NCBI GenBank assembly: GCA_037447655.1
Contig: JBBHKE010000344.1
Location: 126,963 to 175,109 of the forward strand
Length of the DNA: 48,147 nt
Reading direction: 5' to 3'
Origin: Zygnema cylindricum
Lineage: Eukaryota; Streptophyta; Zygnematophyceae; Zygnematales; Zygnemataceae
A program made the translations under genes and the position numbers. Below the pieces are notes generated by a model. It saw only the letters and a program-made list of their open reading frames with translations. It ran no database searches and was not told where the DNA came from. Positions 1 to 7,894 of this stretch are shown here, piece after piece (the first letter of the stretch is position 1; each line of letters begins with the position of its first letter).

Positions 1-999
1 GCTTTATCTATTTGAAATTTTTCAAGCATGTTCCCTATTGCTTCCTCTTGAGTCAATCTTATAATATTCTTTTTCGGTCTCTCTCTACTTGAATTCCCAA
101 AATATATTTTGCTTCCCCCATATCCTTTATTTCAAATCTCCCCTTAAGATCGGTTTTCAGTTTATTAATTTTTTCCATTGATTTACTTAAGACAAGCAAA
201 TCATCAACATAAATTGCAATAAATATAAAACCTTCCTCATCTTCGAAAACATAGATTGAGTGATCTGAGCTGATCCGGATATATTTTAGACCGGTAAGAA
301 ACTCATCAAGCTTCTTATTCCACTGTCGAGGCGCCTGTTTCAAACCATAAAGAGATTTAATCAGCCGGCATACCTTACTCTCCTCTCTTTCCTCCACAAA
401 CCCTTCGGGTTGTGGCATGAAGATCTCAACTTCCAATTCTCCATGCAAAAAGGCTGTCTTGATGTCCATCTCGTGCACTTCTAGTCTTCTGCTGCTGCTA
501 AGCTGATAAGTATGCGGACGGAGGGAAATTTGACCACCGGGGCAAAGGTTTCCGCGTAGTGAATTCCCTCTTTTTGTGTAAATCCCTTTGCCACTAATCG
601 GGCCTTGTAGCGCTCGATTGTGTTATCTGGGTTCAGTTTTAATTTTAAAACCCACTTACAACCGATTGGTTTTCGGTTAGGTGGACAATCCACTAGCTCC
701 CAAGTATCGGCTGCCATAATTGAGGCCATCTCCTCATTGATGGCTATCTTCCACCGGTTTCTTTCTGGACAAGTCATCGCCTCTCCATAAGTTTGAGGTT
801 CATCTTGATGAGATAGTTTAGTTACCTTGTTATTAACCTGTTTTTCTTGTAGTCTTTTGCTACTTCTCCTCCCCCCCTCAAAATCTGAGGCCGGAATAGA
901 TGGTTCTCGTGGATTCTTTCGAACAAACTCGGCTTCTCCCCTATCCCTTGATTCCGAATCAATTTCCACCACGTCTTCTGCTTCGGGTAGAGTTGTCAC
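1..999 (-). pseudogene. A1 reverse transcriptase domain, frameshifted
   Basis: Two minus-strand frames make up a copia RT (RVT_2). The upstream piece (481-999) carries the linker and the block PIGCKWVLKLKLNPD..YKARLVAKGFTQ..ETFAPVVKF. The downstream piece (59-478) carries MDIKTAFLHGELEVEIFMPQ, SLYGLKQAPRQW and the catalytic YVDD in IAIYVDDLLVL. These blocks are hallmarks of Ty1/copia RT, which copies the element RNA into cDNA in virus-like particles. The frame changes at about 480 and again near 60, where the normal continuation (LTQEEAIGNMLEKF) is read in another frame. The polymerase motif is intact but the ORF is not, so it is dead unless rescued in trans. RNase H is beyond the window edge. 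Confidence 0.9.
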
Positions 1000-1959
1000 T
1001 AGAGTTTCACAGCCGAGTCCTTTTTGGTCTGATTTGTATCTGCAAGAATGTCTTCTCTAAAACCTGGATAGTTAGGGAGCTCAAAGTCATCGGAATTTTC
1101 TGACTCAAATCTGATTTTTACTGACTTTGTATATTTGAAAGGATCCACAGACTTTCCTTCATCCATAACTACTAGTTGCTTTACTAAGATTATATCTTTT
1201 CTTTTTAGATCATAAACTATATATCCTTTAACATCCTCATCATATCCTTATAAGTATCCCGGTTTCCCTTTAGGATCTATCTTCCAATTAGACCGATCTG
1301 TATCTAGAATGAATACTTCATTGCCAAAAAACCTTTAAATGAGATAAGTCTGGTTTCCAACCTGTCCATCTCTCATAAGGTGTTTGATCTTTTATAGCTG
1401 AAGTAAGAACTCTATTGTTGAGGTAATTAGCACAGTTCATTGCTTCTGCCCAAAACCTTTTTCCTATCTTCTTATCTGACAACATACTTCTAGCACTATC
1501 ACTTAATGTTCTATATAACCTTTCAGCTACCCCATTCTGTTCCGGGATTTCTAGAATTGTCTTTTGGTGTTGGACCCCATCTTCCCTCGGAAAATCCTCA
1601 AACTGGTAAGAAGTATACTCTCCACCATTGTCACTCCTTATTCTCTTGATTGGAGTTTCATGAAATTTTTCGCTCTATGCTTTATATTGTCTAAAACAAT
1701 CCTGAGCTTCGGACTTGTTTTTCAAAAAATATACTCGGGAATACCAAGACCAATCATCAATGATAGTCATCATAAATCTCTTCCCCCCCGGTGAGGGCAC
1801 TTTAGGTGGTCCCCAAAAATCTGTGTGTACTAGATCTAGAATTTTTTCTCCCTTATAGGTGGCTGTTTTACGAAAGGGTAATCTGTGTGTTTTACCTTGA
1901 GCACATCCACTACAATCACTTATATTATCATTCTCACTAAACTTAATCTCTTCCACCAC
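1000..1959 (-). pseudogene. A1 integrase domain, broken
   Basis: The minus strand from 1959 shows the end of the zinc-binding HHCC region (CSGCAQGKTHRLPF, following the GAG-pre-integrase block), then DLVHTDFWGP with the first catalytic Asp, the RSDNGGEY block with the second Asp, and PEQNGVAE with the Glu. The frame is interrupted by a stop near 1675 and by later frameshifts. Copia integrase inserts the cDNA into the genome and makes the 5-bp target duplication. A1 keeps all three catalytic blocks, whereas relative A2 has lost the Glu block by a clean 81-nt deletion. The stretch 1000-1340 is the divergent C-terminal and linker part, with little recognisable beyond YIVYDLKRKDI-like sequence. 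Confidence 0.85.
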
Positions 1960-2439
1960 TCACATCTTTTTCATCTCTCTTAACTTGTCTAGATTCACAT
2001 GCCCAAGCCTCTTATGCCACATCATAATATCATGAACACCAGCATAATAAAGTACCTTCTTTTCATTACTTAAAACCAGCCTAAACATCCCATGGCTACC
2101 TTTCTCAGCAATGAAATAGACATCCTCCTCAAAACTGGCAGTAAAGACTCCTTCCCTAGTGCTAGTAAAAAAACCCTTATCATCTAATACGGATGTAGAG
2201 ATGAGGTTTTTGTTCAGCTCCGGAATAAACAATACATCGGAGAATGTTACTATGGATGTCTTTCCTTCTACTAACACTTTCAAATCTACCGATCCTACAA
2301 GAGTAGTGGTGACTATCCTTCCATCCCCGTACTCTATCTCTACGATGGGAATATTTCTTATCTTAGTGAACAGGTGCCTATCCTTACACATGTGCATAGA
2401 GGCACCTGAATCTACAATCCAACCTGCTTCACCTTTCAA
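1960..2439 (-). pseudogene. A1 aspartic protease and pre-integrase domain
   Basis: This is an open 159-codon minus-strand segment. It starts with GWIVDSGASMHMC, where D-S-G-A is the catalytic triad of a retropepsin-like copia protease that would cleave the Gag-Pol polyprotein. It is followed by the conserved NLISTSVLDDKG block and ends in the GAG-pre-integrase motif MMWHKRLGHVNLDKLREM. The corresponding ORF in A2 joins knuckle, protease and integrase in one frame. Here a stop at about 2457 separates protease from the knuckle, and a stop near 1957 separates it from integrase. Confidence 0.88.
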
Positions 2440-2457
2440 TCCACCGTAAGGACATTT

Positions 2458-2859
2458 CTACCTTCGTGGTATTTCGACCTCGTTTTTCGCCTCCAACTCC
2501 TCATCCAAAAGGAGCTCATCGTCCTCGTCCTCGGATTCCGCCTCATGTACCTGTGTCACAAGGGCCTTTTTCTTTCCTCTCGGGGTACCACCAGTCTGCC
2601 CCTCTTTTAACCGAAGCTCGGTTGGCTTAGTGCACTCTGCCATATAGTGCCCAGGTTTTTTACAAAAATGACATAAACCTTTGGGAGCCCTTGGTTCGAA
2701 CTCGTCGGTCTGATTTTCCTGCTCCCTCCCTCCATAACTTCCGACCGGTTTCCGGGAATCCTTGTTCCTCCAATCGGTCGCAGTTGCCAAGGCTTGGCCA
2801 CTCTTTCCTCCTCTTCGGATCTCAATCGTATTCTCCCAAACGAGAATCATCCCTACCAC
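2458..2859 (-). pseudogene. A1 Gag C-terminus with CCHC zinc knuckle
   Basis: This minus-strand frame contains CHFCKKPGHYMAEC, a perfect CX2CX4HX4C zinc knuckle that binds the element RNA. A basic stretch and a strongly acidic tail follow (EAESEDEDDELLLDEELEAK). A2 and A3 have the same arrangement, and A2 has lost the last knuckle cysteine (Cys to Ser). A stop codon immediately downstream breaks the link to the protease. Confidence 0.88.
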
Positions 2860-3585
2860 TGAGTTCTATATCCACCTTGGGTCCGGCAAATCCTGCACAC
2901 GATTGACTATGTTCTCGAACTCATCGGGTAACTTCATCAGTAAATAGTTAACCTTTTCTTTTTCACTAAAATCTTTTCCCGCACTCTCTAGCTCCATGAA
3001 GAGTGTAGCAAGCTCATTGCAAAAATCCAACATCTTCCCCCTTTGTATACATACTCCTTAACTTTTTGATCAGCCAACAGTTGTTGCTGAATCGTACCAC
3101 TTCGGTACATCTCTATGAGAGCCATCCAAAGATCGGATGCCCTTTCTACCTGCAAATGAGGACATGCAAGTCTTTGAGTGAGATGGCATAGGATGAAGTG
3201 TTTTGCTGCCATATTGTTGAAGTCCCACGTTTCAGTATCATTCTCCTCGTTCCTCGAAATAGGTGACATGAATGCCGAACCAGTTGTTATTGGTGTGGTC
3301 GCCTACTTCTCCTTTCCTTTGTCCACCCCCTCTCCTTCTTTTGTTTCCTTCGTTGAAGGTGGATCCTCTTTTCTGGTGAATCTGCTTCCTCCAAACTCTA
3401 GAGGAATTCCAAGACTTGATGGACGCCCCAACCGTCCACTCACTATCCCCCAAAACCTTTTTTCGCATAGAGCTCCTATCTGTTGGATTGGCACGTGAAG
3501 CCGGTCCAATACGGGGTAGAATATGGAAATATCCATACTCGAGCCGCCCGTAATAAATGGGTACGGACCCGCCAGTCTCAACAAC

Positions 3586-3657
3586 GAGCTGGTGGCACAG
3601 TGGTAGTGTGTTCGCAGCTGAAGTGAAAGGTCCCAGGTTCGAACCCTGGCCGGCTCA
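3586..3657 (+). ncRNA. tRNA-like cloverleaf in TRIM 5' LTR
   Basis: The 72 nt fold as a full cloverleaf. Acceptor stem is GAGCTGG/CCGGCTC (7 bp, one G-T). D stem is GCAC/GTGT with loop AGTGGTA. Anticodon stem is TTCGC/GTGAA with a 7-nt loop AGCTGAA. The variable loop has 5 nt, and the T stem is CCAGG/CCTGG with loop TTCGAAC. Discriminator is A. The internal Pol III boxes are good: B box GGTTCGAACCC, and an A-box-like TGGCACAGTGG. A TTTT terminator follows two bases later. It is not a normal tRNA gene, since position 33 is G rather than T and it lies inside an LTR. The nominal anticodon would be CTG, but decoding is not claimed. Confidence 0.85.
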
Positions 3658-3658
3658 A

Positions 3659-3662
3659 TTTT
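3659..3662 (+). terminator. Pol III-type T4 run after tRNA-like sequence
   Basis: TTTT starts two bases after the 3' end of the cloverleaf, at the spacing usual for tRNA genes. The same arrangement is in LTR2 (3946-3949). Confidence 0.6.
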
Positions 3663-3709
3663 CCCAAGTGTGGGACATGCCGAATCCCGGATTTCTAGGA
3701 AATCTAACA

Positions 3710-3722
3710 TGGTATCGGAGCC
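3710..3722 (+). other. TRIM primer binding site (tRNA-iMet 3' end)
   Basis: TGGTATCGGAGCC lies directly after LTR1. The canonical plant PBS is TGGTATCAGAGCC, a one-base difference. This sets the plus-strand orientation of the TRIM. Confidence 0.9.
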
Positions 3723-3755
3723 AGCGGGATTGCGGATGGTTTGACCGGCTTTCTC

Positions 3756-3767
3756 GTGAAAGGGGGG
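3756..3767 (+). other. TRIM polypurine tract
   Basis: GTGAAAGGGGGG ends exactly where LTR2 begins. It would prime plus-strand DNA synthesis. Confidence 0.85.
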
Positions 3768-3996
3768 TGTTGGATTGGCACGTGAAGCCGGTCCAATACG
3801 GGGTAGAATATGGAAATATCCATACTCGAGCCGCCCGTAATAAATGGGTACGGACCCGCCAGTCTCAACAACGAGCTGGTGGCACATTGGTAGTGCGTTC
3901 GCAGCTGAAGTGAAAGGTCCCAGGTTCGAACCCTGGCCGGCTCAATTTTCCCAAGTGTGGGACATGCCGAATCTCGGATTTCTAGGAAATCTAACA
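3768..3996 (+). repeat. TRIM 3' LTR
   Basis: Second 229-bp LTR, followed by the right-hand CTATC target duplication at 3997-4001. Confidence 0.95.
3873..3944 (+). ncRNA. tRNA-like cloverleaf in TRIM 3' LTR
   Basis: Same fold as at 3586-3657, with a better D stem (GCAC/GTGC, four Watson-Crick pairs). The loop change ACAG to ACAT also differs. B box GGTTCGAACCC and the downstream T4 (3946-3949) are conserved. Confidence 0.85.
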
Positions 3997-4055
3997 CTAT
4001 CATCATACTTTCCCAGTATATAAAACCAGTTCCATTAAAGATTGGTACCCTAGAT

Positions 4056-4070
4056 GGTGGGCCCATAACC
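4056..4070 (-). other. Half-tRNA-type primer binding site of A1
   Basis: Read on the minus strand immediately after the LTR end (..GAGTTTCA), the first 15 internal bases are GGTTATGGGCCCACC. These are the exact complement of the anticodon arm of plant initiator tRNA-Met (GGTGGGCCCATAACC, recalled from the known tRNA). The usual TGGTATCAGAGCC is absent. The site lies within the gag frame and encodes V-M-G-P. A2 (GGATATGGGCCCACC) and A3 (CGTTATGGGCCCACC) keep most of it. Confidence 0.75.
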
Positions 4071-5128
4071 TGAAACTCTGAGACCTCCATAAGTCCTCAG
4101 AATGGACAGCTTCCAAGAAGCCTCTATGATAACCTTGACCCCTTTGTGTTTCAGCAAAAAATAACTGCCACCGTGGAAGACAAAAACTCAGACCAACTTC
4201 ACCCCTGTGAAGACAAGACTCCCCTAAGTCGATAGCAAAAAGAATCTTTGAATTTGCTCCCTTAAGCAGTAAGTTATAGAGGGTCAAAGTTGACCTTTTG
4301 TACAGAAGCTCTTTGGGAGAGAGGGTCTTATCTTCTAATTTTTCTAAGTCCTATCTCTCTCACATACTCTATCTGCTGATGTACGGAGCCAATCAGATTT
4401 CAGTTTTGTACACAAAAGTACAGCTGCCTGTGTACTTTATGTACGGCCATTGTACGACATGGCCTAAATGTCGACACGTGGTATGTCCGGATTCGCTCCC
4501 TTAATCCTCGGAGATGCCGCGATCCAATGTCATTCCGCCACGTGTCATCCGATATGGCGATGACCACAAACCGCCGAAATCCTCTTCCGCGATCTCGGCG
4601 TTAATTCTGGCCATCCGATTACATTCACATTTAATCGTAGCCGTAATAAATACATGTGCGGTATTTGTTTCACTAAAGAATTAAATGCGCGGTATTGGTT
4701 TCTTATCCGTACCGGAATCCTACTTTTACATTTACTGGATATATGTCTCCTGTAAACAGTTATAGTTAAATGAACTATCCTACGTATAAATGTTTAAGTA
4801 ATTATCAAACCATATAGTACATAACAGTACTCCTAGACTTAACGGCTAAGGCTACGGGCTACAGGCTGATTGCCGGCCGGCAGGTACCAGGATCAAATCC
4901 TGTCGCCGACACTTATCTTTTAGTAAATTAAACCACTAACTAAAATATATTTTCCCGTAAACCTCTGGATAGCCTAGGTAGCCATGGCTCTAGCTCGTTC
5001 TCCAATTTCTCAGTGACTGTGACAAGTTTGAAAAGTTTGGAGAGAGAAGTTAGAGGTAGACTGCCTCGGCTTCTTTCTTATTTCTATTCAGACCTAGAAA
5101 ATACTTTAAAAGACCATTAATTTCTACA
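4071..5128 (-). repeat. 5' LTR of A1
   Basis: The LTR is 1058 bp. On the minus strand it starts TGTAGAAATTAATGG (ending at 5128) and ends GAGTTTCA (at 4071). The 3' boundary is fixed by solo LTR C1, whose homologous end is followed by its TSD. It contains a B-box-like hairpin (4871-4911), CACGTG boxes (near 4476 and 4541), a cluster of six GTAC motifs (4381-4455) and, at its end, the gag start codon. Confidence 0.88.
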
Positions 5129-5610
5129 TCACCACTTGGAGTGATGCCAGCTATGGGGATGCTCCTATGAGAAGATGCACGTTTCGGTATGTATTTGTGT
5201 GGGTGATGGGGCTTACTGCTGGAGCAGCAAGCAGCAAAAGGTCATTGCTCAGTCCACCATAGAGGCTAAGTACTTGGCCTATTGCTTTGCTGTAAAAGAA
5301 TTAATGTGGGTCAAGTATTTGCTTGGTGAACTTGGTCATCTTAAGAGTGGTGTTCAGAAAGTATTTTGTGACAATCAGGCAGCTATTGCCATTTGTGCCA
5401 ATCGTAAACACCATATTAAAGCAAAACATATGGACATTAGACTTAGCTTTATTAGGGAAAAGGTAGAAGACAGAATTATCAGTTTAGAATATAGACTTGA
5501 TAATGAAATCGTAGCATATATGATAACCAAACGTGTGCCCTCCCCTGAGCTAATTTTCTACAAAGAGAAGTGTGGTTTAAAAATAAAAGGTGACTAGAAA
5601 ATAAGGGGTG
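5129..5610 (+). pseudogene. Copia RNase H domain fragment (element E1)
   Basis: This plus-strand fragment of a second copia element encodes the RNase H domain. SDASYGDAPMRRC (about 5140) holds the first catalytic Asp. After a one-base frameshift near 5190 come WSSKQQKVIAQSTIEAKY, with the Glu, and VFCDNQAAIAIC, with the next Asp. The block HIKAKHMDIRLSFIREKV follows, and the frame ends at a TAG at 5595. A polypurine stretch AAATAAGGGGTG lies directly before the 3' LTR. Upstream RT is missing because A1's LTR abuts at 5128, so E1 was cut by the A1 insertion. Confidence 0.88.
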
Positions 5611-5943
5611 TGTAGAAATTAATGGTTTTTTTTAGTATTTTCTAGGTCTAAAATGAATTGCAGAAAAGAAGTCGAGGCAGTCTGCCTCTAACTCTTCACT
5701 ACAACTCCCACACTTGTCATAGTCAGTGAAATTGGAGAGGAAGTTAGAGCCATGGCTGCCTATGTTATCCAGAGGAAGACATGCAGTAGATGGGTTAATT
5801 TATCAAAAATGGACTTGACACACCCAGGACTTGATCGTGATTTCTAGCGTTTGTCACGGTTCTTGATAGTCGGTAGCTATATCTGTTTAGTCTAAAGCTA
5901 GTATTGAGATATATAGGGTTTGATAATTATCTAAACAATTACT
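5611..5943 (+). repeat. Partial 3' LTR of element E1
   Basis: It starts TGTAGAAATTAATGG directly after the polypurine tract and is homologous to the A and C LTRs. Similarity stops near 5943, after GGGTTTGATAATTATC. The rest of the LTR, including the GTAC cluster, is missing. Confidence 0.8.
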
Positions 5944-6304
5944 GTTGTTCTGAGACAACTGTTGGCACTGAATATGAAAAAGATGCAGCAGTAGTCATCG
6001 TATAACAAATCAAAAGAGGAAGCTTCCACAAATACCTATGGCTGAACAGAAACTTTGATAGAATATATCTTTTAGAAAAACGGCCCAATAGTCTTGAAAA
6101 TTTAACAGTGTAGATAACATACAAAGAAACACACACACAAAATTTCAATGAATTCCGCTCAGAGATCTATGAGATATGCAGAAATGAAATTACATAAAAC
6201 TGAGTGTACAGTTTTCATATCATTTGTTCCTAATAAATCAAATTCACTAAGTCCTACTTCTATACACCGAAACTACACTAAGCTGTACGGAGGCATTCCA
6301 ACCG
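5944..6304. other. Unassigned interval
   Basis: I see no gene or recognisable element. Short ORFs here show no known motif. It ends with ACGGAGGCATTCCAACCGT (6287-6305), repeated at 7427-7445 on the far side of LTR B1. Confidence 0.4.
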
Positions 6305-7426
6305 TGAAATTCTATGGGCTCCATTGCCACACAGAGTTCGCAGGTCCAAAGGAAGCTAATCTAGATAGTGCCGACTCCAAGTTAATATAAACCGAAATGA
6401 TTAACCCCTTGACAATCAGAACCCCATTACAGCTTCACCCCTGTGAAATAAGACTTTCTGTGTGCTCAGTTTCACTACAGAATGCAAAGTTAGAATATGA
6501 GTTTAGGATAACATTCCCCACTTTGACTTTCCCTTAGAAATGCAGCCACCCAGGCAGGCAAAAACTTTGACCGACTACACCCTTGTGTAGCGTGGACTCC
6601 CCTGAGTCCGCAGCAACAAGAATCACTGAATTTGGTCAACTGAATTGATAGTTATGGTTGGCCAAAGTTTGCCATTTATACAAGGTGCTCTCTTGGAGAG
6701 GCATCTACCTACCAGAAATATTCTAAGTTCTAGTCCCTCTCTAAACCCCTTCTACTGAAGTACGGCGCCAATCACAGGACTGTACCGTACATAAAAGTAC
6801 AGGCGCCGGAGTACTTTCTGTACGGAAATTGTACGACAAGACCATACGAGTGACAAATGTCACACCCAAACTTGTTATCTTGCGCTCCGGAGATTCCGCA
6901 ATCCTCCAGCGCATTTCCACGTGTCATCCGGAGTGGCGGCGTCAGAAAACGCCAAGGCGGCCATTCCGGAATCTCGGCTAGCACCATGGCCGTCGATTAA
7001 ATCTGGTATCCATTCTTACCCGTCGAAAATAAATGCGCGGTATCAGTTTCGCGTAAACCATACTTCACTAAACTGTTTCTATGTACTAAGGATCTTTTTG
7101 CGTCGTTAAATGAATTCGTCTACGTGTACATATTTATATAATTATCAAACCCTATATGTCCTAGCACTAGTCCTAGACTAAACGGACAAAGCTAACGGCT
7201 ACATTGACGGACGGCAGGTACCAAGATCAATTCCTGGGTCCGTCAATACTTTTAGTAAACCCATCTATTTTCTGCTAACTGTCTGCTACAAATCTTTAGG
7301 CAGCCATGGCCCTATCACCCTACCCAGCCTTTAGTGACTAGAACAAGTGTGGGGGCTTGGTAAAGGGAGTTAGAGGTAGACCGCCTCTACATTTTTCATA
7401 TTACAATACAGACCTTGAAAATACTC
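6305..7426 (-). repeat. LTR B1 (solo, copia type B)
   Basis: This copy is homologous to solo LTRs B2 and B3. On the minus strand the end reads ATGGAGCCCATAGAATTTCA. It contains the hairpin ATTGACGGAC/GTCCGTCAAT (7203-7212 and 7238-7247) and GTAC motifs near 6764-6835. Instead of a 5-bp TSD it is bracketed by 19-bp near-identical repeats (6287-6305 and 7427-7445). Confidence 0.75.
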
Positions 7427-7445
7427 ACGGAGGCATTCCAGCCGT

Positions 7446-7894
7446 ACATCTAACATTCTAACACAACAAATACTGTGAGTATACCTGTGTACTGAAGGTA
7501 TGTCATAAACCACATTCTCAACACTAAACAACTAATTCACTACATACAAAATTATGTTCTACCAAATATTTACACCGAATTTCAGACAACATAAAGTGAT
7601 AGTGATCTAGTCTCGCCTCGTCAGTATTTTTTGGCGGCGGCTGTCAACCGTCCGATTAGAGGATTTGTAACCGTAGAATTGACTTCACGAATTCCCGTGG
7701 TCCTGCCAAATTTCCGTACGTCCACGGAGGACATACTCACGCATTTCTCTCAAGTGACGACGCGTGTCCCAAGTGTGAATGAACCATGAACTCCCAACTT
7801 CACTCTCACACTAATTTTGGTAAGTACTGAACCGAACTCAACCAAAAATAACTTAAGTCCTGAACAGCTCTCTCTCCCTCACAGCTGAGGCATA
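7446..7894. other. Unassigned interval
   Basis: No coding or repeat structure recognised over about 450 bp. Confidence 0.4.

Larger units (their letters stand above)
3481..3709 (+). repeat. TRIM 5' LTR
   Basis: The repeat runs TG..CA over 229 bp and includes a CACGTG box near its start, the tRNA-like sequence at 3586-3657 and a T4 run at 3659-3662. It is identical to the 3' LTR except at three sites. Confidence 0.95.
3481..3996 (+). mobile_element. TRIM retrotransposon with tRNA-like LTRs
   Basis: This is a complete 516-bp terminal-repeat retrotransposon in miniature. Two 229-bp LTRs (3481-3709 and 3768-3996) start TGTTGG and end TAACA. They differ at only three positions (near 3600, 3609 and 3686), so the insertion is recent. 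The 58-nt interior has a PBS, TGGTATCGGAGCC, directly after LTR1. This matches the complement of the 3' end of plant initiator tRNA-Met at 12 of 13 bases. A purine tract GAAAGGGGGG sits directly before LTR2. The insertion is flanked by the 5-bp duplication CTATC (3476-3480 and 3997-4001) within gag of A1. No coding capacity is present, so it would need proteins in trans. Each LTR carries a tRNA-like cloverleaf. Confidence 0.95.
2860..4090 (-). pseudogene. A1 gag N-terminal and central part, split by a TRIM
   Basis: The frame starts at an ATG at 4088-4090, inside the 5' LTR, and reads MEVSEFQVMGPPSRVPIFNG then FIYWESMM. The PIFNG..YW pattern is typical of copia Gag. The frame is cut at 3997-4001 by the TRIM, resumes near 3480 (ALCEKRFWGI), and runs through a Lys/Glu-rich linker into WDFNNMAAKHFILCHLTQ and ERASDLWMALIEMYRSGTIQQ. 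Several frame changes exist between 2988 and 3470. Gag would form the virus-like particle. That the start codon lies inside the LTR is supported by the same N-terminal codons in A2, A3, C1 and the B LTRs. Confidence 0.82.
1..5128 (-). mobile_element. Ty1/copia LTR retrotransposon A1 (partial, decayed)
   Basis: Reading the minus strand from right to left, the element shows a 5' LTR (4071-5128), gag, a CCHC knuckle, aspartic protease, integrase and reverse transcriptase. The PR-IN-RT order is diagnostic of Ty1/copia. The RNase H end and 3' LTR lie outside the window. Coding is broken by frameshifts near 60, 480, 1000 and 2450, by a stop near 1675, and by a 516-bp TRIM inserted in gag. Two relatives, A2 (17684-20957) and A3 (23397-26317), share the same LTR and gag. 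The right LTR end abuts an RNase H fragment of another, oppositely oriented copia, so A1 appears to have inserted into it. The 5-bp TSD cannot be tested because the left end is missing. Confidence 0.93.

Noticed and set aside
3586-3657. A genuine nuclear tRNA gene (anticodon CTG)
   Set aside because: The fold is complete, but the base before the anticodon is G rather than T. The sequence is duplicated because it lies in both LTRs of a TRIM, and it resembles no plant tRNA-Gln I know. It is annotated as tRNA-like.
3481-3996. Two tandem tRNA-derived SINEs
   Set aside because: TG..CA ends, a PBS, a polypurine tract, a 5-bp duplication and no A-rich tail fit an LTR element better than SINEs.
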